From the NCBI GenBank assembly GCA_003609755.1, contig AP017991.1, forward strand, positions 1,257,501 through 1,321,500: a stretch of 64,000 bases of DNA, given 5' to 3'. Source of the stretch: Planktothrix agardhii NIES-204. GTDB lineage: Bacteria > Cyanobacteriota > Cyanobacteriia > Cyanobacteriales > Microcoleaceae. The position numbers and the translations under genes are program-made. Under the pieces are notes generated by a model. The model worked only from the letters and a program-made list of their open reading frames with translations, made no database searches and was not told where the DNA came from. Positions 10,469 to 19,685 of this stretch are shown piece after piece (position 1 is the first letter of the stretch; each line of letters opens with the position of its first letter).

Positions 10469-13400
10469 ATGTCAAAACAATATTCTGTATTTGTTTCCTA
10501 CGCCGATGAAGATGGTGCGTGGGTGGAAGGTTATTTATTAAATGCTTTAGAAGAAGCGGGGTTAACCTGTCATTCCGAGGCGATGTTTCGGTTAGGTGTT
10601 CCTCGATTAATTGAATTTGAAAGTACAGTTAAAAATAGTGAACGAACCTTATTAGTTATTTCCCCAGCCTATTTAGCCGATAATTTTGTAGAATTTGCTA
10701 ATTTACTGTTCCAATCCTACGGAGTTGATGCTACCTTATGGCCAGTTGTTCCGATTATTTTGAATCCCGTTCAAGAATTACCCATGCGCTTAGAAATGTT
10801 AGGGTGTTTGGATGCGACGGATGCGACAAAACAACAGGAAGTTATTCAACGAATTTGTGAGGATTTTAAAAAACCGGTTCCAACTTCAGTTAAAATTCCT
10901 GATTGTCCCTATCCGGGGATGGTTCCCTTTAAACAAGAAGATAGCGATCGCTTTTTTGGACGACAACGAGAAGTTAATGATTTAATTCAACACTTACGAT
11001 TATATCCCTTTTTAGCGGTAATTGGAGCATCGGGAAGCGGTAAATCTTCGTTAGTTTTTGCTGGGTTAATTCCCCAACTGCAAAAAACTCATTTATTAGG
11101 AAAAGAACCCTGGCAAATCTATTCCATGCGTCCGGGTACAACACCGATAACCACATTAACTACAACATTAGGCTGTGATCTTAGCTCTGCTGAAGCTATA
11201 ACTACAAAGTTTAAGTTATCACAAAAATCTCTATTAGTAATTGATCAATTTGAAGAAATTTTTACCCTATCTCCTCAAGACATAACTCCATTTCAAGAAA
11301 TATTATTAAATCTGTATAAACAGCCTAATTTTTATGTCGTTTTAACAGTTAGAGCCGACTTTTATCCGCAATTAATGGAATCAACTTGTTTCTGGCGAGA
11401 AATTAAAGCCCATCGCTATGAAGTGTTACCTTTAGATCAAATGGGACTGCAAGAAGCTATTCTTAAACCTGCGGAACAGGCGAGAGTTTTTATAGAAGGC
11501 ACATTATTAGAACGGTTAATTACAACAGCAGCAAAAGAACCTGGGGTTTTACCTTTATTACAAGAAACATTAGTCTTATTATGGGAAAAAATAGAACGAC
11601 GATATTTACCGTTAAGAGCTTATGAAGCGTTGGTATTATCCTATTATAATGCAGTCTCTACTACTAATAATAAATTAATCGGAATTCAAGTAGCGCTCGC
11701 GCAAAGGGCAGATGCTGCGATCGCTGATTTAACCGACGAACAACAAATCATTGCCCGTCGGGTATTTTTACGTTTAATTCAGTTTGGAGAAGGGCGGGCA
11801 GATACCCGGCGACAAGAATCTGTAGAAGCCTTAAAAGCCAGAGGAGATAACGATCAAATCTTTGAAGAAACCTTACGTTATTTAGCAGATCGTCGCTTAT
11901 TAACCTTAAGTGGAAAAGAGGATAAAACCCGAAAAGTGGATATTTCTCACGAAATTTTAATTAGTAGTTGGCCCCAGTTACAAGATTGGATTATTCAACG
12001 TCGAGAAGCCGAACAAACCCGTCGCCGACTGATAGCAAAAGTACAAGAGTGGGCGAGATTAGGGAAAGGTAAAGGGGGGTTATTAGATGAATTTGAGATC
12101 GTTGAAGCTCAACATTGGTTAGAGAGTTGCGATGCAGCAGAATTAGGGAGTGATGATCAATTAGTAGTGTTAGTTGAATTAAGTAAAACTCATATAGAAA
12201 CTGAAAAACAAAGAGAAATAGAAGCTCAAAAACGGGAGTTAAAACTAAGCCAAAAAAATTTATGGATTACTAGAATTGCCTTGACGGTGATTACAGGAGT
12301 TGCTACTGTTGCTATTGTAGTTGCTGTAATTGCAAAACATCAATGGCAAGAAGCAGATAAAGGTCAAATTATTGCTAAAATTGAAACAGCCAATGCTCGG
12401 TTTACGGAAAATCCTGATACCTTTGATTCATTAGTCGCAGCATTAGAAGCGGGAGAACTTTTCAAGAAATCGATTTTTAATCGGAATAACCCTCAACTGA
12501 AAGCTGATGTTTTAACTGTATTAGCTCAAGGAATCAATTGGGTTAAAGAACAAAATCGTTGGCTGGGACATACGGATGCAATTCAAACCGTTAGCTTTAG
12601 CCCTGATGGTGAAATCTTGGCAACGGGAGGTTATGACAAGATCGTTAAACTTTGGAATCAAGATGGAAGTCTTTTACAAGAATTATCAGGACATCAGGAT
12701 GCTATCAGAAATATTAGCTTTAGTTCCGATGGAAAAATGATGGCAACTGCTAGTTTAGATGGAACTGTCAGACTTTGGGAAAAACAAGGGGAAGATTGGA
12801 AAAAAATTCCTCAAGATCTATTATTGAGACATGATTCACCCTGCCATAGTATTAGTTTTAGTGGCAAGGAAGACTTAATTGCAGCAGGTTTGGAAAATGG
12901 AAAAATTAAACTGTGGACAAAAGACGGTAAACCAATTACTACTTTAACAGGGCATCAAGGAATAGTTCGTAGCCTTAGTTTTAGCCCTGATGGTCAAACT
13001 CTCGCGTCTGGAAGTGCTGATCAAACTATCATTTTATGGACAAGAAAAAATATTAACCAATGGTCTGTCAAAACCAAATTAAAACATAACCATGAAGTAT
13101 ATAGTGTTTCATTTAGCCCTGATGGTCAAACCTTAGCGAGTGCTAGTCTTGACAAAACGGTAAGGCTCTGGAATTTAGATGGGACTCCAAAATTTGATGC
13201 TTTAAAGGGTCACAAGAGTGGAGTTTTAAGTGTTTCATTTAGTCCTGACGGTAAAATTTTGGCTTCAGCAAGTGAAGATAATATCATTAAAACTTGGACT
13301 CTCCAAGGTCAGGAAATCAGCAGTGTTATAGCGCATCAAAATCGAATTAATGCTATTGATTTCAAGCCAAGATCAGAAAATCAAATTTTAGCCTCAGTTA

Positions 13401-14455
13401 GTGATGATAACATGGTTAAGATTTGGCAGTTTCGCAATTCTAAGATCAAACAAATTAAAAATTTTAATCATCTTGTCGCAAATGTTAGCTTTAGTCCTGT
13501 AGATGAACAACTACTAGCAACTTCCAATGGAGATGATGTAGAAGTCAAGTTGTGGAACCAAGATGGGGAATTGCAAAATTCTTTAGATACTCATAAGGGT
13601 ATAGTTAAGGATATTAATTTTACTGCTGATGGGAATATATTGGGAACAGCCAGTAAAGATAAACAAGCATTACTTTGGAATTTTAAAGCTGGTAAAATAG
13701 AACATACTCTACGAGGTCATTCGGAAGAAGTTAGAAGTATTGATTTTAGTTTTGATAACCAATGGATTGCTACAACAAGTTATGATGGACAAATCAAACT
13801 TTGGAATCAGGATAATGGAAAAGAAATACAGGAACTTAATGAACATAATGGGCGGGTTTATAATGTAAGATTTAGTCATAAAGCACTTTTAATGGCAACA
13901 GCCAGTGAAGATAAAACCGTCAGAATTTGGACTCTAAAAACTAATCATCAGCCCTTAAAAATTAGCGATAAAAATCCGTTAATCATCGAGAATGAAAGCT
14001 CAGTTTATAGTGTCGCTTTTAGCCCTAATGATCAACTTATCGCTATAGGCGGTCAAAATAAAATGGTTGATCTGTGGGATATAAAGGGTAAACTTATTAA
14101 AAAATTTGAAGGACATGAATCTCCTATTTGGGGAGTGGTTTTTAATCCTAATCCTAAAAATAAAATTATTGCTTCTGCTAGTGATGATAAGACCGTCAGA
14201 CTTTGGGATTGGGATAGGAGGACTCCTATTGTTACTCTCAAGGGCCATCAGGATGAAGTCAATGATGTTAGTTTTAGTAAGAGTGGTCGTATCCTAGCTT
14301 CCGCTAGTTCAGACAAAACAGTGATTCTTTGGGATGTGGAGCAAGTTACCGATTTGGATAAGCTTTTAGAAGGAGGATGCAGTTGGCTTAAAAATTATTT
14401 TACTTTTAATGATCCAAACAAAAATAAACAACTTTGTCCTGCTCCTAAAGGCTAA
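10469..14455 (+). CDS. TIR-STAND NTPase-transmembrane-WD40 protein (NLR-like)
   Basis: 1328 residues. Residues 1-137: TIR domain (YSVFVSYADED). Residues 147-560: STAND-type P-loop NTPase with the PYPGMVPF lead-in common to this group, Walker A GASGSGKSS (186-194) and Walker B LLVIDQFEE (255-263), then winged-helix-like arms. About 560-595: charged coiled coil. About 598-622: one hydrophobic, probably transmembrane, helix. About 695-1315: a WD40 array of roughly fourteen blades (repeated FSPDG...LASxSxDxTVxLW), consistent with one or two propellers. By analogy with Apaf-1/NLR proteins, the WD40 part senses a ligand, STAND oligomerises on ATP binding, and TIR signals. At the TIR position where NADases have Glu there is Ala77. 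The ATG is preceded by AGAGGGA. Ligand and role are unknown; defence or cell-death control is inference. Confidence 0.88.
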   Translation: MSKQYSVFVSYADEDGAWVEGYLLNALEEAGLTCHSEAMFRLGVPRLIEFESTVKNSERTLLVISPAYLADNFVEFANLLFQSYGVDATLWPVVPIILNPVQELPMRLEMLGCLDATDATKQQEVIQRICEDFKKPVPTSVKIPDCPYPGMVPFKQEDSDRFFGRQREVNDLIQHLRLYPFLAVIGASGSGKSSLVFAGLIPQLQKTHLLGKEPWQIYSMRPGTTPITTLTTTLGCDLSSAEAITTKFKLSQKSLLVIDQFEEIFTLSPQDITPFQEILLNLYKQPNFYVVLTVRADFYPQLMESTCFWREIKAHRYEVLPLDQMGLQEAILKPAEQARVFIEGTLLERLITTAAKEPGVLPLLQETLVLLWEKIERRYLPLRAYEALVLSYYNAVSTTNNKLIGIQVALAQRADAAIADLTDEQQIIARRVFLRLIQFGEGRADTRRQESVEALKARGDNDQIFEETLRYLADRRLLTLSGKEDKTRKVDISHEILISSWPQLQDWIIQRREAEQTRRRLIAKVQEWARLGKGKGGLLDEFEIVEAQHWLESCDAAELGSDDQLVVLVELSKTHIETEKQREIEAQKRELKLSQKNLWITRIALTVITGVATVAIVVAVIAKHQWQEADKGQIIAKIETANARFTENPDTFDSLVAALEAGELFKKSIFNRNNPQLKADVLTVLAQGINWVKEQNRWLGHTDAIQTVSFSPDGEILATGGYDKIVKLWNQDGSLLQELSGHQDAIRNISFSSDGKMMATASLDGTVRLWEKQGEDWKKIPQDLLLRHDSPCHSISFSGKEDLIAAGLENGKIKLWTKDGKPITTLTGHQGIVRSLSFSPDGQTLASGSADQTIILWTRKNINQWSVKTKLKHNHEVYSVSFSPDGQTLASASLDKTVRLWNLDGTPKFDALKGHKSGVLSVSFSPDGKILASASEDNIIKTWTLQGQEISSVIAHQNRINAIDFKPRSENQILASVSDDNMVKIWQFRNSKIKQIKNFNHLVANVSFSPVDEQLLATSNGDDVEVKLWNQDGELQNSLDTHKGIVKDINFTADGNILGTASKDKQALLWNFKAGKIEHTLRGHSEEVRSIDFSFDNQWIATTSYDGQIKLWNQDNGKEIQELNEHNGRVYNVRFSHKALLMATASEDKTVRIWTLKTNHQPLKISDKNPLIIENESSVYSVAFSPNDQLIAIGGQNKMVDLWDIKGKLIKKFEGHESPIWGVVFNPNPKNKIIASASDDKTVRLWDWDRRTPIVTLKGHQDEVNDVSFSKSGRILASASSDKTVILWDVEQVTDLDKLLEGGCSWLKNYFTFNDPNKNKQLCPAPKG

Positions 14456-14519
14456 TAAAATGTATTTTTCACTACTCTGGCTTAGAAGATCCTAAAGAAA
14501 AAATTAATTTCCTATAAAT

Positions 14520-14563
14520 GGTGTTATTTCAACATACTATTAAAAATAGCACCTTAAATTTTT
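14520..14563 (+). terminator. Hairpin between STAND and papain-like genes
   Basis: GGTGTTATTT (14520-14529) pairs with AAATAGCACC (14544-14553) over ten positions with one G-U wobble, followed by TTAAATTTTT. It looks like an intrinsic terminator or attenuator between the two genes, so the papain-like gene may be transcribed partly on its own. Confidence 0.5.
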
Positions 14564-14585
14564 AGAGAAAACAAGGATTTGAATT

Positions 14586-17462
14586 ATGCCCTTAAACCAG
14601 AATTCATTAGGCTGGTTACCCGACTATCCTGACCAGAGAGATCTGAAACTAAGTGATCTGAACAAAAATATCATCAAAGATCAGTCTCAGAATTCAGAAT
14701 ATACAGCATCACAAATTCTTGAATTAGCCGAATTAATTAAAAAAATAGTCTCCAACACTGATCAAAAGGGAAAAACATCTTTAGATGAAAGGCTGGAAAG
14801 TATAATTCAAAAAAACCGGGATGAAATTTGTTTTTTAACAGTACAAAAAGAAAATAAATATTTTTTATACAGAGGAATTAAGAATGCAAAAGTTAAAGAA
14901 ATTCAAGGCAAATTGTTTTCTATTTTGGACAAGTGTTGTTCATATTTAGACCCAGAGTCAAGTACAGAGATTAAAAAGGATTTAGAAAAGTTAAAATTAG
15001 AAAATGGTTATTTTGGAGAAGTTACACATAAACTCATAATTAAATTCAAAGCTATATGGGAGATTCCTAACAAAGATAGCATTTTAGATGTAGATGATGA
15101 GACTAAAGCCAACCAAGAAGAAGAATTTTATCAATACGATTCTAAGGTCACTATTTATAAAGTTTTAAACACAATTCATAATAGAATTAAGAATAAAAAA
15201 GAAATTGAAAATTATGAAGAAATTTGTAGAAATTGTCAAGAAGAAAAAGATACTAACGATTTTCCAGAAATCAAGATAGGAGATTATGGGAAGATAGTAA
15301 ATCTTATTAAAAATAAATTAGAAGAACTAGGATATGGGATATTCTTTTCAGAAGATGAAAAATGTAGCTCCTTTTTTGGCTTTAAGACAGATTTAATTGT
15401 TGAATTTTTTCAAGGGATTAATGGTTTACAAGCTGATGGTATAGTTGGGCCTTCTACTTGGCGAAAGTTATGCCAAAAAAATAATAAGGTAATAAATATA
15501 TCACAAGTAAACGATATCAAGAATCTTAAAGCCTTTTCAATCATTTATATACAAAAAAGACTCAGGAATGATTTTAGAAAAGAAGAGATTAAAATCAACG
15601 GAATCTTCGATGAGGTTACTGAAAAAGTCATCGATGAAATCACTGTAAGTAAATCTGAGGAACAATCACAACTTTTAACTATTCAAGAATTTTTAAGACA
15701 GATTATTGAGAAGGCTGAAGATGAAAAACAGTGTTTTCGAGAGCAATTATTTACTTTTCTTGAATATAAGAATCAAGATTTTATCCAAAATAAAGAGAAA
15801 AAAAATCCTATTTTATTGAGTATTCAAAACCCTATTTCTAAAAACATCAAAAAAGATTTTCAAGATAAAATTCGACTCAAACTTGAAAATCATCAAGAAG
15901 CTCAAACTTTAGAAATAAAAAATCAATCGAGTAATGATCCGCTTCCTAACGATATTATTGCTATTATTGATCCATTGATCCAGTTGGTAATCAAACAAAT
16001 TTCGGAAATTGGCATTCATGGTCAATTAAATTATGAACAAGCGATACCCCACGTTATAGAGTTAATAAATAGTTTTTTGGCTGAACCACTTTTAGATGAA
16101 GATCCAGAAAATCACCCTCAACAACCCCAATTTTTAGATAATTATGATATGAATACAAAATTTTTTCTTGAATTTCTGCGAGGAAGAAAAGAACGTGCGG
16201 GTGAGATCGATGTGATGTTAATTTATAAATCTCTGTCTACAATAGAAAGAAAAAGGTTAAATTATTCAATTTTCATAACTCTTGATAAAATTGAATGGAT
16301 GATTGATAAGATAGAAGCCAAAACTTCAGAAGGAGAGAAGAATAAGTGGGATAATTTAAAAGCAAAAATAAAAGACATTAAAACCAAAGCTCTATCTGAT
16401 TTCTCAAATGGAAAAAATAAAAATTCAAGAGATAGATCAAATCAAGATGAAAATCAGTTTGATTTTTTTCCCAAGAAAAATCAAACTACAATTCTGAAAA
16501 AATGTCCTGATGGAGAGCCTAATCAATTATCAGATCAAGATCATCAATTATCAGTTCCATTACTTACTGAATTTAAAAACAGTATCGACAAGTATGAACA
16601 ATCTTACACATCCGTTTATTTCTGTTTACCTGAGTTTGTTGATTTAAGCTATTGGTGTTCTCCCGTTAGAAATCAAGAACCTTTAAGCTCATGTACAGCC
16701 TGTTCCGCCATTGCTTTAGTCGAATATTTTCAGAACAAAATTTATGGCGAATATACCAATGCTTCAGTCCTTTTTTTGTATAAAGTAACGCGAAAACTCA
16801 TGCACCGTCAAGGAGATGTGGGTGCATCCATTCGGGAAACAATGAAAGCAATGGTCTTATTTGGAATTCCACCGGAAGAATATTGGCCTTATGAACCAAG
16901 TAAAATTGATGAAGAACCGAGTGGTTTTTGTTACTCCTATGGTCAGATTTATCAGACAATTAAATATTTCAGGCTCGACACTCCGGGTCTTCCTGCAACC
17001 CATTTATTGGCTCAAATTAAAATGACTTTAGTGGCTGGTCTTCCTTCTATGTTTGGGTTAACGATTTACAGTTCCATTTATGAAGAGGCTAACTACAAAA
17101 AAGGTTATATTCCCATACCTCACTCAAAAGATAATGTGCAAGGGGGTCATGCTGTTGTAGCAGTTGGCTATGATGATACTAAAATTATTGGAACCTCAGT
17201 CGGTGCGCTGCTGATCAGAAATTCTTGGGGGACTAATTGGGGTGAACAGGGTTATGGTTGGTTACCTTATGATTATATTCTTAAGGGATTAACATCAGAT
17301 TGGTGGTCTTTGATAAAAGCAGAGTGGTTTGAAACTAAGAATTTTGGTTTGGGGCTTGATGATTGGAAGCATAATGATACCAGCAGCCCTGGTGATGAGA
17401 ACAGAGGAAACAGTTCGTCAACAACACCACCACCAACACCACCACCAAAACCAACACGTTAG
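14586..17462 (+). CDS. Papain-like (C1) cysteine protease with PG-binding-like segments
   Basis: 958 residues. The opening LGWLPDYPDQRD is typical of bacterial C1 peptidases, but the catalytic domain itself is C-terminal (about 680-925): SSCTACSA with Cys703 as nucleophile (Gln697 six residues before, the oxyanion Gln), His855 in GGHAVVAVGYDD, and Asn879 in RNSWGTNWGEQGYG. The region between is charged and largely helical. It contains a peptidoglycan_binding_1-like stretch (about 275-300, FFQGINGLQADGIVGPSTW) and a second degenerate one (about 318-350, INGIFDEVTEKVID). The tail is a Pro/Thr-rich linker. No signal peptide is visible. The split arrangement, with a 650-residue insertion between N-terminal signature and catalytic core, is unusual. 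It follows the caspase-TIR and TIR-STAND genes in the same direction, so it may be a further effector. The function is not known. Confidence 0.8.
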   Translation: MPLNQNSLGWLPDYPDQRDLKLSDLNKNIIKDQSQNSEYTASQILELAELIKKIVSNTDQKGKTSLDERLESIIQKNRDEICFLTVQKENKYFLYRGIKNAKVKEIQGKLFSILDKCCSYLDPESSTEIKKDLEKLKLENGYFGEVTHKLIIKFKAIWEIPNKDSILDVDDETKANQEEEFYQYDSKVTIYKVLNTIHNRIKNKKEIENYEEICRNCQEEKDTNDFPEIKIGDYGKIVNLIKNKLEELGYGIFFSEDEKCSSFFGFKTDLIVEFFQGINGLQADGIVGPSTWRKLCQKNNKVINISQVNDIKNLKAFSIIYIQKRLRNDFRKEEIKINGIFDEVTEKVIDEITVSKSEEQSQLLTIQEFLRQIIEKAEDEKQCFREQLFTFLEYKNQDFIQNKEKKNPILLSIQNPISKNIKKDFQDKIRLKLENHQEAQTLEIKNQSSNDPLPNDIIAIIDPLIQLVIKQISEIGIHGQLNYEQAIPHVIELINSFLAEPLLDEDPENHPQQPQFLDNYDMNTKFFLEFLRGRKERAGEIDVMLIYKSLSTIERKRLNYSIFITLDKIEWMIDKIEAKTSEGEKNKWDNLKAKIKDIKTKALSDFSNGKNKNSRDRSNQDENQFDFFPKKNQTTILKKCPDGEPNQLSDQDHQLSVPLLTEFKNSIDKYEQSYTSVYFCLPEFVDLSYWCSPVRNQEPLSSCTACSAIALVEYFQNKIYGEYTNASVLFLYKVTRKLMHRQGDVGASIRETMKAMVLFGIPPEEYWPYEPSKIDEEPSGFCYSYGQIYQTIKYFRLDTPGLPATHLLAQIKMTLVAGLPSMFGLTIYSSIYEEANYKKGYIPIPHSKDNVQGGHAVVAVGYDDTKIIGTSVGALLIRNSWGTNWGEQGYGWLPYDYILKGLTSDWWSLIKAEWFETKNFGLGLDDWKHNDTSSPGDENRGNSSSTTPPPTPPPKPTR

Positions 17463-17521
17463 CTCTGTCTTCATAATATTTAGATTACTGGGTTGTTAGT
17501 TTTTTTATCAGCTTGATTTAA

Positions 17522-18937
17522 TTACTTCAACCCCGGTAAATTCCAACTTTGCACAACTTTTGTAATCGCATCACGGGTGGCTTCTGCACCGAAACCCCAA
17601 GCCATTAATGCAAAATAATCCTTCCAGGGATTAGCGCCAAAGGTGGGATTATCAATGTATAATTGACTGAATCCGGTTCCGGCTAAAAAGATAACCGCGA
17701 TCGCATAACTTGTCCAAGTAAATAACTTTAATCGCACTCCCGCTTTGGTTGTTTCCGGTGTTGAAGTTGTAGAACGATTCGTCACTGGAGGCGGAGACAT
17801 AACCCCAGTAAACCCAAAAAGACTTTTAGAAATTACCCCTCTTGGTGAAGATTCATTTCCAATATCTTGCGCTTTTAACGTTAAATCATTTAACTCTGTT
17901 GTTAACGCTTTAAATTGTTTCGGATTAGCGAGGGATTCAGTGGCAATTTTTGCTTCTAATTGTTCAAATTCAGGAAGGATAGTAGTCCGTTTTTCTAAAG
18001 GAATTTCGGCAATTAACGCTTTTAAATCTTGCTTTTGATTCTCCAAAACAGACTGATTCATCTGTTGAGCAATTTTCTCTAACCGTTCTCGAAATTGTTC
18101 CGGGGTTTCTAGTTCTGGTGCATCGTTAATTGTCGCTTCTAAATCTCGCAATATCGCTTTTACTTCTAAATCATTGGGATTTTTATCTTCTAACTGATGT
18201 TTGAGTTGTTGACAATAATCAAATTGTTGTAACCAATCATTTCGTCCTTTTATCCAGCGTTTCCAAATGGTTTCTGCTTGTTCTAAAATGGCGATCGCTT
18301 GCTCCCATTTTTCCGTTTGCAACTCCATTTTAACTTCGATCAAACACCCCTCAATATATTGTTTAAATGCCGTGATTTTTACAAATTCTATATCCTCCTG
18401 CATCTGAGTTTGTAATTGTCCTATCCGCACCAAAACTTCATCCCGAGGTCGTCCTTGGGCGCGATATACAGAGACTAAAATTCCTAATCCTGTTCCTAAA
18501 AATAATATTAACAGAGGAGGTAACCACCAATCTTTAATTTGTAAAGTAATAGGAAGGGTTAATTCTCCTCCGGTATAGGTTAAACGTAAATTGCCGAGAT
18601 ATTCTCCACTACTGGGAGCTTGACTTAAATTAAATTCAACTGGAACTATAATTTGATTTGATCTAATTGTTTGCCAATTTGACTTATTAGAAATAATACC
18701 CGATGCGGGAAATATTGTGATTCCATCCCGACTATTCAAATCTAATGCTAAAACCTGTAAATCCTGAATCGGACTATTAGTTTGGACAAAAATTTGACGA
18801 GATGGTTGTTTTTCTATGCGGTTTCCTGCAATCGTGATTTGAGTGGGTTGAATAGTGGTTTCAACTTGAGCATTCGCCACCGTTGGAGATAGGAAACAAA
18901 GAACAGGTAGGATGATTCCGGCTAAATATTTTTTCAT
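17522..18937 (-). CDS. Membrane protein: signal peptide, Ig-like ectodomain, coiled coil
   Basis: 471 residues that I do not recognise as a named family. A signal peptide (residues 1-23, ending VANAQ) precedes a beta-rich extracytoplasmic part (25-130) that resembles an Ig-like or NEW3-type fold. A transmembrane helix follows (about 138-158, WWLPPLLILFLGTGLGILV), then a long charged, helical, probably coiled-coil cytoplasmic part (165-360). Two further hydrophobic segments lie near 400-425 and 435-460. It is convergent with the papain-like protease gene (59 bases between stops), so a shared operon is excluded, although both are accessory in character. A mechanosensing or scaffold role would be speculation. 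Confidence 0.7.
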   Translation of the reverse strand: MKKYLAGIILPVLCFLSPTVANAQVETTIQPTQITIAGNRIEKQPSRQIFVQTNSPIQDLQVLALDLNSRDGITIFPASGIISNKSNWQTIRSNQIIVPVEFNLSQAPSSGEYLGNLRLTYTGGELTLPITLQIKDWWLPPLLILFLGTGLGILVSVYRAQGRPRDEVLVRIGQLQTQMQEDIEFVKITAFKQYIEGCLIEVKMELQTEKWEQAIAILEQAETIWKRWIKGRNDWLQQFDYCQQLKHQLEDKNPNDLEVKAILRDLEATINDAPELETPEQFRERLEKIAQQMNQSVLENQKQDLKALIAEIPLEKRTTILPEFEQLEAKIATESLANPKQFKALTTELNDLTLKAQDIGNESSPRGVISKSLFGFTGVMSPPPVTNRSTTSTPETTKAGVRLKLFTWTSYAIAVIFLAGTGFSQLYIDNPTFGANPWKDYFALMAWGFGAEATRDAITKVVQSWNLPGLK

Positions 18938-19090
18938 GGTTGAAGTTGCAATCTAAAAAAAATAGCGTGATCGCTTGCTGTGTCTACGCTCTAGGACTCA
19001 AAAAATGCAAGATTTTTCGGAGAATGACAAAAGAGGGTTATTACTGATAATAACCACAATAACCAATCTGCCCTTATTATCCCCTAATAT

Positions 19091-19357
19091 TTAATATTCG
19101 CAGACTGATAGGTAATTTTCGACATATTGCCAATGGTCATCACCATAGCTTTCTTTTAACAGGTTTCTGGTTGCCATTCCCAGAATTAATTCTCCTTCGT
19201 GGGTATAGAAAATTTTATGATCGACCTGGGTTTCTTCATCCGCCAAAAGTTGTTTTAGGGTACTGAGAGTATGGGCAAAACTCGCTAATACATAATGCTC
19301 TGTGAGCCATTCCTCGGGATCGGGGATGATGCTTTTAGTCCGATTTGGTTTTATCAT
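19091..19357 (-). CDS. Small hypothetical protein, 88 residues
   Basis: A soluble, acidic 88-residue protein with no recognised domain. It has a helical LASFAHTLSTLKQLL segment and a Tyr-rich C-terminus (YVENYLSVCEY). The start ATG is at 19357. It stands alone between the membrane protein gene and moeA. The coding call rests on balanced composition, length and absence of a competing frame. Confidence 0.6.
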   Translation of the reverse strand: MIKPNRTKSIIPDPEEWLTEHYVLASFAHTLSTLKQLLADEETQVDHKIFYTHEGELILGMATRNLLKESYGDDHWQYVENYLSVCEY

Positions 19358-19685
19358 GGTTATATCCCAGTAAGGCGAGGGTTTAATAAATTTTAGTCTT
19401 AAAACTCAGAAATCGTTTTGATTAGTGTTTAATATTTGATCCTGTTCTAATTGTGACAAAAATTTTAATCAGTTTCAGTGACGCTTATTGGGGAAGAATG
19501 ATGATCAATTCCCGCCTTTTTTGTGATACAGATCACAGAAAGCCAGACAAAAGAGAAAAAGTTGACCTTTTGATCTCAAAACCGGTTCTAAAATCCGGTG
19601 TGGAGGTTTAGAGGGATTTGATATTAAGTATAATTCAACTTTACCAGAGTAAAGACCATCCATAGTCAATCCTAGAAAAATAATC
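19358..19685. other. Intergenic region upstream of moeA
   Basis: 328 bases with no supported gene; a 60-codon minus-strand frame at 19505-19687 lacks recognisable features and overlaps the moeA start, so it was left out. The stretch aaccggttctaaaatccggt near 19579 forms a weak inverted repeat. No riboswitch was recognised. Confidence 0.4.
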
